Under the pieces are notes generated by a model. The model saw only the letters and a list, made by a program, of their open reading frames with translations. It did not search any database and was not told the origin of the DNA. A stretch of DNA of 64,000 nucleotides from Acidimicrobiia bacterium (lineage in GTDB: Bacteria > Actinomycetota > Acidimicrobiia > Acidimicrobiales > Poriferisodalaceae): positions 124,001-188,000 of the forward strand of contig JAJEEO010000003.1 of assembly GCA_022820925.1 (NCBI GenBank), written 5' to 3'. Within the stretch, counting starts at the first letter, position 1; the number at the start of each line of letters is the position of its first letter. Made by a program: the position numbers and the translations under genes. Below, piece after piece: positions 8,681 to 17,416 of the stretch.

Positions 8681-8818
8681 ATGAGCCGACTGCGGATGCG
8701 CGAACCGACCGAACCAACAGCTGAGGACAGAACGAATCGCGACGGATTCGCGGCGATGGCCGCCCTGGCGCTGACCATCATGTTCATCGTCGCAATCATC
8801 GTGTTCGCGATCGCCTAG
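8681..8818 (+). CDS. Small single-pass membrane protein, 45 residues
   Basis: A short frame begins MSRLRMREPTEPTAEDRTNR and ends in a hydrophobic helix (about residues 25-45: AAMAALALTIMFIVAIIVFA). It therefore has a charged cytoplasmic head and one C-terminal membrane segment. It fills the gap between cobS and the ABC transporter. No family is recognised. ATG at 8696 is an alternative start. The TACCGT box just upstream and the helix make it more likely real than chance, but conservation has not been tested. Confidence 0.45.
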   Translation: MSRLRMREPTEPTAEDRTNRDGFAAMAALALTIMFIVAIIVFAIA

Positions 8819-8840
8819 AACCTGCGCGCATTGCCTCCCA

Positions 8841-8864
8841 TGCCGAGCGCCTGAACCCTCGGCA
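8841..8864 (+). terminator. Stem-loop after the small membrane gene
   Basis: TGCCGAG (8841-8847) pairs perfectly with CTCGGCA (8858-8864) across a ten-base loop. It stands 22 bases after the stop of the 45-residue gene and upstream of the transporter lipoprotein. There is no T-run, so it is only a candidate terminator. Confidence 0.35.
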
Positions 8865-8959
8865 GGCGGTCGACGGCTGTGCTTGAATGACCCACTTGGC
8901 AGGCAGCGGTCGCATCAGCGCGCCATCGGGCCTGCCGTGTCCCTAGGGAGGGGAACTGC

Positions 8960-10306
8960 ATGACGACCAGCGAACGTGATCTGCTGCGCGGATCGAAGCG
9001 ACGCCCATGGCGAGCGATCTTGGCGCTGCTCGCCGTCTTCGCACTCGTTGCTGCTGCGTGCGGCAGCGGCGATGACGACGACGACTCGGGCGCCGCCACA
9101 CCGGCCACCGAAGCCGCCGCCGAACCAGCGGACGAGCCCGAACCCGAGCCGACCGAGCCCGCAGAGGAGCCGGACGAGCCGGCGGCTCCGAGCGGTGAGC
9201 CCATCAAGGTCATGACGGTCACGACGCTGAACGCAGCAGGTCCGACCTATCACAACATCGCCAACACGGCGATGGCCTACGCCGACTACATCAACGCGCG
9301 GGGAGGCATCGGCGGCCGGCCGCTCGAGGTCACCGTCTGCGACGAAATGTTCGACCCTGCGGTGGCTGCGGCATGTGCCCGCGAAGCCGTCGAGGAGAAC
9401 ATGGTCTCGGTCGTCGGCTCGTTTACGTTCTTCGCGGAGAGCATCGTGCCGGTGATTGCCGAATCCGACATCACCTGGTTCGGCCCCTGCTGCCCGATCA
9501 CGCCGTCTGAGCTGACGAGCCCGCACTCGTTCCCCATCGGCAACCAGCCCATGTACGCGGTCGGGATCATCAAGCGAGCGATCGACGATGGGTGCCAGGC
9601 GATCAATGCCGTGATCATCGACGGCGCCCAGATCTTCCTGCCGCCCATGGAAAACGCGATCGCAGCGCTCGGCCAGAGCTTCGGAGACATCATCATCCTG
9701 CCGCCGACAGCGCAGGACTACTCCTCCGAGGTCGCCCAGGCGACGACCGACGCCGACTGCGTGATCGGCATCGTCTCGGAGACGCCGTACATCACGTGGA
9801 ATACGGCGTGGACCCAGTCGGGCACCGACGCTCGCCAGTACGGTCCGCAGGGCAACCTGAACGAGATCTCCGCCGCCGGCAACGAGGAGTCGACTGACGG
9901 CGACATCATCGGCGGCATGTACCCCGACATCTCGACTGCGCCGTGGGACGAGTACCGGCTGGCCCTTGAAGAGGGCGGCTGGGACACCACCGAGCACGAC
10001 TACAACAGCCTGGGCGGCATGGGCACGTGGGCGGCGTTCGCAGCCTTCACCCTGATCGCCGAGACCATCGACGGCGAGATCAACGCGACCTCGTTCTTCG
10101 AGGCTGCTTCGGCCACCGACAACCTCGATCTCGGCGGCATGGTCCCGGTGCTCGACTTCACCCAGGAGTGGACCGATGGTCTGCCGGGATTCCAGCGCCT
10201 GTTCAACCGCAGCGTCGTGTTCAGCAAGCTGGAGAACGGCAAGGTCGTCCCGCTGACCACCGAATTCGAAGACGTCGGCGACCTGGCCACTGGCAACGCC
10301 GGCTGA
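8960..10306 (+). CDS. ABC transporter substrate-binding lipoprotein (branched-chain amino acid / amide type)
   Basis: 448 residues. The signal peptide ends in LVAAAC with lipidated Cys34, followed by an Asp-rich stretch and a Glu/Pro linker to about residue 85. The remainder has the Peripla_BP_6 fold pattern: YADYINARGGIGGRPLEV early in lobe 1, a Cys-containing VTVCDE strand and a lobe 2 with YNSLGGMGTWAAF. It captures a ligand outside the membrane for the permease-ATPase fusion encoded next. AGGGAGGGG precedes ATG at 8960. The ligand could be an amino acid, urea, amide or another small polar molecule. Confidence 0.92.
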   Translation: MTTSERDLLRGSKRRPWRAILALLAVFALVAAACGSGDDDDDSGAATPATEAAAEPADEPEPEPTEPAEEPDEPAAPSGEPIKVMTVTTLNAAGPTYHNIANTAMAYADYINARGGIGGRPLEVTVCDEMFDPAVAAACAREAVEENMVSVVGSFTFFAESIVPVIAESDITWFGPCCPITPSELTSPHSFPIGNQPMYAVGIIKRAIDDGCQAINAVIIDGAQIFLPPMENAIAALGQSFGDIIILPPTAQDYSSEVAQATTDADCVIGIVSETPYITWNTAWTQSGTDARQYGPQGNLNEISAAGNEESTDGDIIGGMYPDISTAPWDEYRLALEEGGWDTTEHDYNSLGGMGTWAAFAAFTLIAETIDGEINATSFFEAASATDNLDLGGMVPVLDFTQEWTDGLPGFQRLFNRSVVFSKLENGKVVPLTTEFEDVGDLATGNAG

Positions 10307-10320
10307 CCGTCAACTGAGAC

Positions 10321-10379
10321 ACCACGCCCCTCGCCGGGGTGGTCCGGGTGAGCGATCACCCGCCACCCCGGCGCCGGGG
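10321..10379 (+). promoter_or_regulatory. Three consecutive hairpins between binding-protein and permease genes
   Basis: Hairpin 1: ACCA-CG-CCCC pairs with GGGGTGGT (10321-10343, one two-base bulge). Hairpin 2: CGGGTGA / TCACCCG with loop GCGA (10345-10362). Hairpin 3: CCCCGG / CCGGGG (10366-10379). Such structures after a binding-protein gene can protect the upstream mRNA or reduce read-through, so the lipoprotein is made in excess over the membrane parts. No T-run is present, so this is more likely an attenuator or stabiliser than a terminator. Confidence 0.55.
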
Positions 10380-10414
10380 CACGCCGGCCGAGCGTCGTTG
10401 CAACGGGAGCATCA

Positions 10415-13171
10415 TTGGACGAGGTCATCCGCTTCGCTCTGCTGGGTTTCGGGGTCGGTGCCTTGTACGCGCTGGCCTCCCAAGGCTTGATCGTCGTCTA
10501 CCGCGGCACCGGCGTACTGAACTTCTCCCTCGGTGCAACCGCAATCGCGGGCGTGTTCCTGCAGTGGGAACTGCAGAACCGGGCCAACTGGCCGTTCCTG
10601 CTCTCGGCACTGACGGGTGTCGCGCTGTCAGCGCTGCTCGGCGCCCTGACGCACTGGGTGATCATGCGGCCGCTGCGACGCGCCAGCACGCTGATCCGCG
10701 TCATCGCCACTCTTGGCGTGCTCATCTTGATCCAGGCCGGCGTGGTCATCCGGTACGGCTCCAATGCCCGCCAGGTGGCCAGTTGGCTGCCCACCAACCG
10801 GGTGACGCTGTGGGGCGAAGTTGCGATCACCGTCGATCGGCTGATCCTGTTCGGTGTGGCGTGCGTGTTCGCCGTGGTGCTGTGGTCGATGTATCGACGC
10901 AGCCACTTCGGCCTCGCCACCGAGGCAGTGTCCGAGAGCGAGCGAGCCGCCTCGGCCATCGGCTTGTCGCCGAATGCGATCGCCATCCAGAACTGGGCGC
11001 TGGGCTCGGCCATCGCTGCCATTGCGGGCATCTTGGTGGTGCCAATCATCACGTTGCAGGTCACGGCCATGACATCGCTGGTGCTCGCAGCCTTGGCCGC
11101 TGCGCTGGTCGGGGACTTCCGGTCATTCCCTATCGCCACCGCCGCTGGGCTGGCTTTGGGCATCGGGCAGACACTGGTGGGCCGCTATGTCGACCAGCAA
11201 GGGCTGGGGCAGTCGCTGCCCTTCCTGGTGATCGTGGCTGTGCTGGTGTTCAAGGGCCGGTCGCTGCCGCCTCGGGACTACTTCTTGCGCGAGCTGCCGA
11301 TGATCGGCAACGGACGGATGTCGCGGGACTGGACGATCTTCGGCATCGGCACGGTGGCGTTCCTGATGCTCACCAAGCAGGCCAAGTGGATCGACGCCCT
11401 GACGGTCACGATGGGCGTTTCGATCGTGCTGTTGTCGATCGTGCTGCTGACTGGCTACGCGGGCCAGCTGTCGCTGGCGCAGTACACCATCGCGGGGTTC
11501 GGCGCGTACGTGTCAGGACGCCTCGTTGCCGTGTTCGACATCCCGTTCCTGTTGGCGCTGGTCGTCGGCGTGCTGGCCGCCGTGCCGCTGGGATTCATCT
11601 TTGCCTTGCCGGCTGCCCGAACGCGCGGCATCAACCTGGCCATTGTCACGTTGGGACTCGGCACCACCATCGAGCTGATGCTGTTCCGCAACCGCGAATA
11701 CACCGGCGGCGTGCAAGGCACGCAGGTCGGCAGCCCTGAGCTGTTCGGCCTCGACATCGGCTCCATTCGCTACCCGGAGCGATACGGCCTCTTCGTCCTG
11801 GCGATGGCGCTGCTTGCGGTGTGGGTTGTGTCGAACGTGCGTCGTGGGCGCAGCGGCCGGCGCCTGCTCGCCATTCGTACCAACGAGCGGGCCGCCACGG
11901 CGCTCGGCATCGACGTGCCCAAGGCGAAGCTGTTCGCCTTCTCGCTGAGCTCGGCAATCGCGGCGCTGGGCGGGATCGTGCTGGCATTCCGGCTGACCTC
12001 GGTCAGCTACACATCGTTCACCAACCTCACCTCGATCCTGTTCGTAGGCCTGGCAATCGTGGGCGGCGTCGGTCACCTGCTCGGTGCGTTCGTGGGCGCC
12101 ACCATGGCGACCGCGGCCTTCAGCCAGGAGGTGCTCGAATCGACGTGGGACGGGGTGGGCCGCTGGACCCAGCTCATCAGCGGCATCGCCATCTTGCTCA
12201 TGGTGCTCGGGTACAAGGACGGTGTCGCCGCCGAGTGGGTGAAGATCTTCCGGCTGGTGAAGCGGGCCCGCAAGTGGGGCCGCTCCTACTTCATCGAACT
12301 CGAAGACGTCTCCGACCCGAACGCCGCCGACTCGAATACCTCAGGGAGCGAACAGTCGAAGGTCCCGGCTCGCGTGCTGAGCATCGAGAACATGACCGTG
12401 CGCTACGGGGCCGTCGTAGCGGTCAACGATGTCAGCTTCAACCTCACTCCGGGCACCATCACGGGGCTGATCGGCCCGAACGGCGCCGGCAAGACATCGC
12501 TGATCGACGCCGTGTGCGGCTTCGCACCGGCGGAGGGTCGCGTGGTGCTCGACGGCGAGGACATCTCGCGCATGGCGCCCTCCAAGCGTGCCCGCAACGG
12601 CATTGCTCGTTCGTTCCAGACGCTCGAGCTGTTCGAAGATGCGACGGTGTTCGAGAACATCAGCGTTGCCGCGGACCCTCAGGACATGCGGTCGTACCTG
12701 CGCGATCTGGTAGCGCCGGCGAGCCCCCCGTTCCCGCCTGAGGTCGTGCGGGCGATCATCGAGTTCCAGCTCGACGGCGACTTGCACCGCGACGTGAAGG
12801 ATCTCTCCTACGGAAAGCACCGGCTGCTGGCGATTGCCCGGGCGGTTGCGATGCACCCGAGCGTGCTGTTGCTCGATGAGCCGGCCGCCGGCCTGAGCAC
12901 CGCCGAGAGCGAAGAGCTGGCCGAGGTGGTCCGCCGCTTGGCCCAGGACTGGGGCATGGCGGTGCTGGTTGTCGAGCACGACATGAACTTCGTCAACGAG
13001 GTGTGCGACGAGGTGGTGGTGCTGGACTTCGGCAACAAGATCGCCGTCGGGAGCCCCGAGGAAATCCGTCTTGACCCGGCCGTCGTGGCCGCATATCTGG
13101 GCACCGAAGCCGACGAGCGCGACAGCGAAGCCGAGCCCCGTACGACGCAAGCTGTGGGAGGCGGCGCATGA
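10415..13171 (+). CDS. LivH-LivM-LivG-type fusion: two permease domains plus ATPase
   Basis: 918 residues carrying three normally separate subunits. Residues 1-290 resemble LivH (LYALASQGLIVVYRGTGVLNF near 17-37). Residues 300-620 resemble LivM (TGYAGQLSLAQYTIAGFGAY near 345). Residues 640-918 are a LivG-like ATPase with Walker A GPNGAGKT near 688, signature LSYGKHRLLAIARA and Walker B VLLLDEPAAG near 817. It imports the ligand caught by the upstream lipoprotein. TTG at 10415 is supported by GGGAG five to six bases upstream. The stop overlaps the next ATPase gene by four bases. Permease/ATPase fusions are known in actinobacteria; the triple form leaves only LivF and the binding protein separate. 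Confidence 0.93.
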   Translation: MDEVIRFALLGFGVGALYALASQGLIVVYRGTGVLNFSLGATAIAGVFLQWELQNRANWPFLLSALTGVALSALLGALTHWVIMRPLRRASTLIRVIATLGVLILIQAGVVIRYGSNARQVASWLPTNRVTLWGEVAITVDRLILFGVACVFAVVLWSMYRRSHFGLATEAVSESERAASAIGLSPNAIAIQNWALGSAIAAIAGILVVPIITLQVTAMTSLVLAALAAALVGDFRSFPIATAAGLALGIGQTLVGRYVDQQGLGQSLPFLVIVAVLVFKGRSLPPRDYFLRELPMIGNGRMSRDWTIFGIGTVAFLMLTKQAKWIDALTVTMGVSIVLLSIVLLTGYAGQLSLAQYTIAGFGAYVSGRLVAVFDIPFLLALVVGVLAAVPLGFIFALPAARTRGINLAIVTLGLGTTIELMLFRNREYTGGVQGTQVGSPELFGLDIGSIRYPERYGLFVLAMALLAVWVVSNVRRGRSGRRLLAIRTNERAATALGIDVPKAKLFAFSLSSAIAALGGIVLAFRLTSVSYTSFTNLTSILFVGLAIVGGVGHLLGAFVGATMATAAFSQEVLESTWDGVGRWTQLISGIAILLMVLGYKDGVAAEWVKIFRLVKRARKWGRSYFIELEDVSDPNAADSNTSGSEQSKVPARVLSIENMTVRYGAVVAVNDVSFNLTPGTITGLIGPNGAGKTSLIDAVCGFAPAEGRVVLDGEDISRMAPSKRARNGIARSFQTLELFEDATVFENISVAADPQDMRSYLRDLVAPASPPFPPEVVRAIIEFQLDGDLHRDVKDLSYGKHRLLAIARAVAMHPSVLLLDEPAAGLSTAESEELAEVVRRLAQDWGMAVLVVEHDMNFVNEVCDEVVVLDFGNKIAVGSPEEIRLDPAVVAAYLGTEADERDSEAEPRTTQAVGGGA

Positions 13172-14058
13172 GGCCGCTGCTGCAGACGCGCAGCCTCAAG
13201 TGCGGGTACCTCAACCGGGCAGTCGTCCAAGGAGTGAACCTGAAGGTGCACCAGGGCGAGGTGGTCTGCCTGCTCGGTCCCAATGGCGCCGGAAAGACCA
13301 CCACGCTGCTGACCATCGCCGGCGAGCTGACGCCGGTCGACGGAATCGTGATGTTCGGCAACACGCCGACCTTCACGCCTATGTACCAGCGCATCCGGCG
13401 AGGGGGAATCGGGCTGGTGACTGAGGAGCGCCTGGTGTTCACCAAGCTGTCGGCTCGGGACAATCTGCGCGTCGGCGGCGGTTCGGTGGAAGCAGCGCTG
13501 GAACTGTTCCCCGAGCTCGAGCCCCGGCTCGGGGTGCGCGGCGGCATGCTCTCGGGCGGCGAGCAGCAGATGCTTGCGCTGGCTCGGGCGCTCAGCCGTC
13601 AACCGTCGATCCTGCTGGCCGACGAGCTGTCGCTCGGGCTGGCGCCGATCATCGTCGACCGGCTGCTGGGCGCGGTCCGCAAGGTGGCCGACGCCACGGG
13701 CACCGGCGCCCTGATCGTCGAGCAGCACGCCCGCAAGGCGCTGGCGGTGTCTGATCGGATGTACCTGATGGCCCGCGGCCAGATCCTGCTGGAACTGCCG
13801 GCTGCTGAAGCCCTCAGCCGCCTCGACGAGATCGAGGAGACGTACCTGACTGGCACGTCCGAGACCGAGGAAGACCACATCGAGCGCCTGCGGCGCAAGA
13901 ACAAGCGGAAGGCTTGGAGACGCCTGCGGGTGCGCGAGCGCGAGCTGACACGGCTGTCCGGCAAGCTTGCCTCGACCCGCACCGCCGCCGAAGACGACTT
14001 CTATTTCGAACGCGAACGACAACGACGACACGCGGCGATGGTCCGCCGAAAGAGGTAA
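13168..14058 (+). CDS. LivF-like ABC ATPase with a long basic C-terminal tail
   Basis: 296 residues. Walker A GPNGAGKTTT is near 38-47 and the signature LSGGEQQMLALARAL near 128-142. A Walker-B-like ILLADELSLGLAP follows, with an EQH switch near 190. It would pair with the LivG domain of the preceding fusion. LivF proteins usually end near residue 235-240. Here about 55 extra residues, rich in Arg/Lys/Glu (EDHIERLRRKNKRKAWRRLR and onward), form a likely charged helix of unknown role. The gene overlaps the fusion gene by ATGA and ends five bases before the DUF3556 gene. Confidence 0.9.
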   Translation: MRPLLQTRSLKCGYLNRAVVQGVNLKVHQGEVVCLLGPNGAGKTTTLLTIAGELTPVDGIVMFGNTPTFTPMYQRIRRGGIGLVTEERLVFTKLSARDNLRVGGGSVEAALELFPELEPRLGVRGGMLSGGEQQMLALARALSRQPSILLADELSLGLAPIIVDRLLGAVRKVADATGTGALIVEQHARKALAVSDRMYLMARGQILLELPAAEALSRLDEIEETYLTGTSETEEDHIERLRRKNKRKAWRRLRVRERELTRLSGKLASTRTAAEDDFYFERERQRRHAAMVRRKR

Positions 14059-14063
14059 TCACC

Positions 14064-15938
14064 ATGGGGTATCGCACCGCTGAGCTGCCCGATGTCGATC
14101 TCGACGAATTTGCGAAGATCCCGTTCTTCGAACGGATGAAGCTGCTGCAGTTGCACTGGGTCGAGCACGGCTTCGGGACGCCCAAGCAGACTGGCACGTT
14201 CTACGCGTGGAAGATCTTCCTGTACGCCCTGTTCGGGCTGATCGTGGCCGGGGCATTCACTGCCGGACTCGAATTCAACGACATCGGCGGCTGGTGGGAC
14301 GAGCCGATCCTCTACCAGAAGCTGATGATCTGGACGATCCTGCTCGAGATCACCGGCTTGGCGGCCACCTGCGGCCCGCTCGCGTTTCACTTCGACCCGC
14401 CCATCGGCGGAATCCTCTACTGGTGGCAGAACGACACCCTGCGTGTGCCGCCGTATCCCAAACATGTGCCGCTCACCAAGGGCAATCGGCGTACGCCCTG
14501 GGACACCGGGCTCTACAAGCTGATCCTGGCCAGCTTGATCCTGCTGCTGGTGCTGTCGCCGGAGCAGGTGGACGGGCTTCCCGACGGCCGCACCGGCATC
14601 CTGCCGCAGTGGGCGACGCTGATCTACTGCGGCCTGATCCTGCTGATGGCCATGCGCGACAAGATCATCTTCCTGTCGTCACGGGCCGAGCAGTACGTGC
14701 CCACGCTGCTGTGCTTCTCGCTGTTCAGCAACTTCGTCGACATGATCATCGCCGCCAAGGTCTTCATCGTCATCATCTGGATGGGCGCCGGCTTCTCGAA
14801 GCTGCAGCACGGGTTCTCTTCGACCGTGTCGATCATGGTGCAGAACACACCGTGGGTGGTGTGGGACCGATTCCGCAAAGCGACAGTCAAGGATTATCCC
14901 CGCGACATCCGGCCGGCTCGAACGACGCACCTGCTGGCCCATATCGGCGGCACCACCTGCGAGCTCATCATGCCGTTGGTGCTGCTGTTCTCTCCGTGGG
15001 GATGGGCGACGTGGATTGCCATCGTGTCCATCTGGATGCTGCACACCTTCATCATCTCGACGTTCCCGCTGGCGGTTCCGCTGGAGTGGAACGTGTTCTT
15101 CATCTTCTGTTCAGCGTTCCTGTTCTCGAACTTCCACGCCGGGAACGGCTACGCGGTGTGGGACATGGAGCCGGTGCTGCTGGTCGTGGTGCTGGTTGCA
15201 GCGCTGTCGCCCATCGTGCTCGGAGCCTTCCGCCCGCAGTACGTGAGCTTCTTGGTGGGAATGAAGCAGTACGCCGGCAACTGGGCGGCGGCTACGTTCT
15301 CGCTTCGAAACAAGGAGATGGAAGACCGGATCAACGACAAGATCGTGAAGTCCGCTGACAACCAGATCGATCAGCTCGAGCCGCTGTTCGGCCCTGAGAT
15401 CTCGGAGATCTTCATCCAGAAGGCAGTGGCGTTCCGCATGATGCACCCGATGGGCCGCATGCACATCTCGGGCCTGATGTGCCACGTCGACGATCTCGAC
15501 AATCGCATCCAGCGCGAGGGCGAGTTCTTGAGCAACGTGCTGACGGGGTGGAACTTCGGCGACGGGCACTGCCTCGACGAGCGGCTGATCGCGGCCTGGC
15601 AGGAGCGGTGCGAGTACGAGCCCGGCGATGTGATTGCGGTGTTCACCGAGTCGCGGCCGGCGTACACCAACCGCGTCCAGTACCGGGTGATCGACGCAGC
15701 ATTGGGGACCGTCGAGAAGGGCTGGTATCGCCACGACGACGCCTACAACACCCAGCCGTGGCTGCCTGACGGCCCGATTCCCCACACGGTGACGTGGCGC
15801 AAGGAGGGCTACGAGCCCCAGGGCGTGCCGCATCCCGGCAATGCTCGCAAGGTGCCGTCCATCGATCACGACGGAAACTGGCTGATCCCCCGCCACACGG
15901 CCGACGGTGTCGTGATGCCCCCAGCCGACACCGGCTAG
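14064..15938 (+). CDS. DUF3556-family polytopic membrane protein
   Basis: 624 residues from ATG at 14064, preceded by AAGAGG. The N-terminus (PFFERMKLLQLHWVEHGFGT) and overall form match the actinobacterial DUF3556 transmembrane family. Multiple hydrophobic helices run from about 45 to 410, for example LASLILLLVLSPE, FIVIIWMGAGFSKLQHGFSS and VVVLVAALSPIVLGAF. A soluble region of about 200 residues follows, with conserved-looking HPMGRMHISGL and GWNFGDGHCLDERL. No enzyme activity is established to my knowledge. Tight linkage to the ABC transporter upstream and an FAD oxidoreductase downstream suggests joint work on the imported compound or on a lipid; that is inference. Confidence 0.85.
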   Translation: MGYRTAELPDVDLDEFAKIPFFERMKLLQLHWVEHGFGTPKQTGTFYAWKIFLYALFGLIVAGAFTAGLEFNDIGGWWDEPILYQKLMIWTILLEITGLAATCGPLAFHFDPPIGGILYWWQNDTLRVPPYPKHVPLTKGNRRTPWDTGLYKLILASLILLLVLSPEQVDGLPDGRTGILPQWATLIYCGLILLMAMRDKIIFLSSRAEQYVPTLLCFSLFSNFVDMIIAAKVFIVIIWMGAGFSKLQHGFSSTVSIMVQNTPWVVWDRFRKATVKDYPRDIRPARTTHLLAHIGGTTCELIMPLVLLFSPWGWATWIAIVSIWMLHTFIISTFPLAVPLEWNVFFIFCSAFLFSNFHAGNGYAVWDMEPVLLVVVLVAALSPIVLGAFRPQYVSFLVGMKQYAGNWAAATFSLRNKEMEDRINDKIVKSADNQIDQLEPLFGPEISEIFIQKAVAFRMMHPMGRMHISGLMCHVDDLDNRIQREGEFLSNVLTGWNFGDGHCLDERLIAAWQERCEYEPGDVIAVFTESRPAYTNRVQYRVIDAALGTVEKGWYRHDDAYNTQPWLPDGPIPHTVTWRKEGYEPQGVPHPGNARKVPSIDHDGNWLIPRHTADGVVMPPADTG

Positions 15939-15942
15939 TGCG

Positions 15943-17370
15943 GTGACGACGGCGATTGTCGTCGGCAGCGGGCCGAATGGGTTGGCCGCTGCGGTCCACT
16001 TGGCGCAAGCAGGCGTGGACGTGACGGTGCTCGAGGCGGCAGACACCATCGGGGGTGGCACGCGCAGCGCCGAGGCCATCGTGCCGGGCCTGATCCACGA
16101 CCAGTGCTCCGCCGTACACCCGGTGGCTGCGGCGTCGCCGTTCCTGCGTTCGCTCGACCTCGAAGCGCTCGGCCTGCGATGGCGAGCGCCGCTCGTCGAT
16201 TGCGCGCATCCCCTCGACGACGGCTCTGCCAGCGTCCTGTACCAGTCCATCGACGACACGGCTGACGGGCTCGGCGACGACGGAGCGCGCTGGCGCTGGC
16301 TGTTCGGGGCACTGACGGCTGATCTCGACAGCTTGTTCGAAGACATCACCCAACCGTTGCTGCGGCTGCCCCGTCACCCGGTGCTGACGGCGCGGTTCGG
16401 CGCGGCCGCGATGACCCCCGCCACCGTCATGGGCCGCCTGTGGCGCGACGAGTCCGCTCGGGCTCTGTGGGCGGGCGTCGCAGCCCATGCGTTCTGGCGC
16501 CTGGACCGCCCCATGACCAGCGCGGTGGGCCTCATGATCCTGGCCGCGGGACACCAGTACGGCTGGGTCGTCGCCGAAGGCGGTTCGCAGGCGATCGCGG
16601 ATGCGCTCGTTGCCGACTTGACCGCACACGGCGGCCGGACCGAGACCGGAGTTCGCGTCTGGTCCGCAGCCGAACTGCCGCCGACCGACCTGCTGCTGCT
16701 CGACGTGTCACCGTCGATAGCGGCCGACATCCTGGGCGACCGGTTGCCGCCCCGGATCGATCGTGCTTACCGCCGGTTCCATCACGGCCCCGGCGCGTTC
16801 AAGGTCGATTTCGCCATCGAGGGCGACGTGCCGTGGCGGGCACCGGCCGCCAGCGACGCGGGCACGGTGCACCTCGGCGGGGATGCAGCCGAAGTGATCG
16901 CCAACGAACTCGCAGTGCACCGCGGCCAGATGCCAGAGCGACCCTTCGTCCTGGTCGGCCAGCAGTACCGCGCCGATCCAGTCCGTTCAGTCGGCAATGT
17001 TCACCCGCTGTGGACCTACGCCCATGTCCCGCACGGCTACACCGGCGACGCCACTGAGGCGATCATCGCCCAGATCGAGCGGTTCGCCCCAGGTTTCTCC
17101 GAGCGGGTGGTGGGAACGGCGGTGCGCTCCACCACCGAGATGTCGGTCTACAACCCCAACTACATCGGTGGCGACATCCTGAGCGGTGCGTCGTCGCCCT
17201 TCCAGCTGCTGTTCAGGCCCCGACCCGCCCGGGATCCCTACTTCACTGGTATTCCGGGCACCTACCTGTGCTCAGCGTCCACCCCGCCCGGAGCAGGAGC
17301 ACACGGCCTCTGCGGCCTCAACGCCGCCACAAGAGCGCTCGCCGCATTGGGATCGTCCCGCTCAGCGTGA
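15943..17370 (+). CDS. FAD-dependent oxidoreductase, phytoene-desaturase-like
   Basis: 475 residues. The N-terminal dinucleotide-binding fold AIVVGSGPNGLAAAVHLAQAG (GxGxxG) with VLEAADTIGGGTRS is the phytoene dehydrogenase-type pattern. The C-terminus has an FAD-contacting segment around YLCSASTPPGAGAHGLCG. These enzymes desaturate, isomerise or oxidise hydrophobic substrates; no carotenoid synthesis gene is nearby, so the actual substrate is open. GTG at 15943 lies four bases after the DUF3556 stop, so the two are probably one transcript. Confidence 0.9.
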   Translation: MTTAIVVGSGPNGLAAAVHLAQAGVDVTVLEAADTIGGGTRSAEAIVPGLIHDQCSAVHPVAAASPFLRSLDLEALGLRWRAPLVDCAHPLDDGSASVLYQSIDDTADGLGDDGARWRWLFGALTADLDSLFEDITQPLLRLPRHPVLTARFGAAAMTPATVMGRLWRDESARALWAGVAAHAFWRLDRPMTSAVGLMILAAGHQYGWVVAEGGSQAIADALVADLTAHGGRTETGVRVWSAAELPPTDLLLLDVSPSIAADILGDRLPPRIDRAYRRFHHGPGAFKVDFAIEGDVPWRAPAASDAGTVHLGGDAAEVIANELAVHRGQMPERPFVLVGQQYRADPVRSVGNVHPLWTYAHVPHGYTGDATEAIIAQIERFAPGFSERVVGTAVRSTTEMSVYNPNYIGGDILSGASSPFQLLFRPRPARDPYFTGIPGTYLCSASTPPGAGAHGLCGLNAATRALAALGSSRSA

Positions 17371-17416
17371 ACTGCCGAGTTGACTGAAGGAGCCGGTCCG
17401 CCGTCGGCGACTAGAT

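Noticed and set aside
10321..10379. Rho-independent terminator between binding protein and permease genes
   Set aside because: Hairpins are strong but no T-run follows, and the downstream permease gene has a ribosome site but no visible promoter, so full termination would silence the transporter.
13914..14063. Longer start for the DUF3556 gene inside the LivF-like gene
   Set aside because: The extra 50 codons overlap the ATPase tail in another frame and read as Arg/Thr-rich shadow sequence. ATG at 14064 has a ribosome site and gives the family N-terminus.
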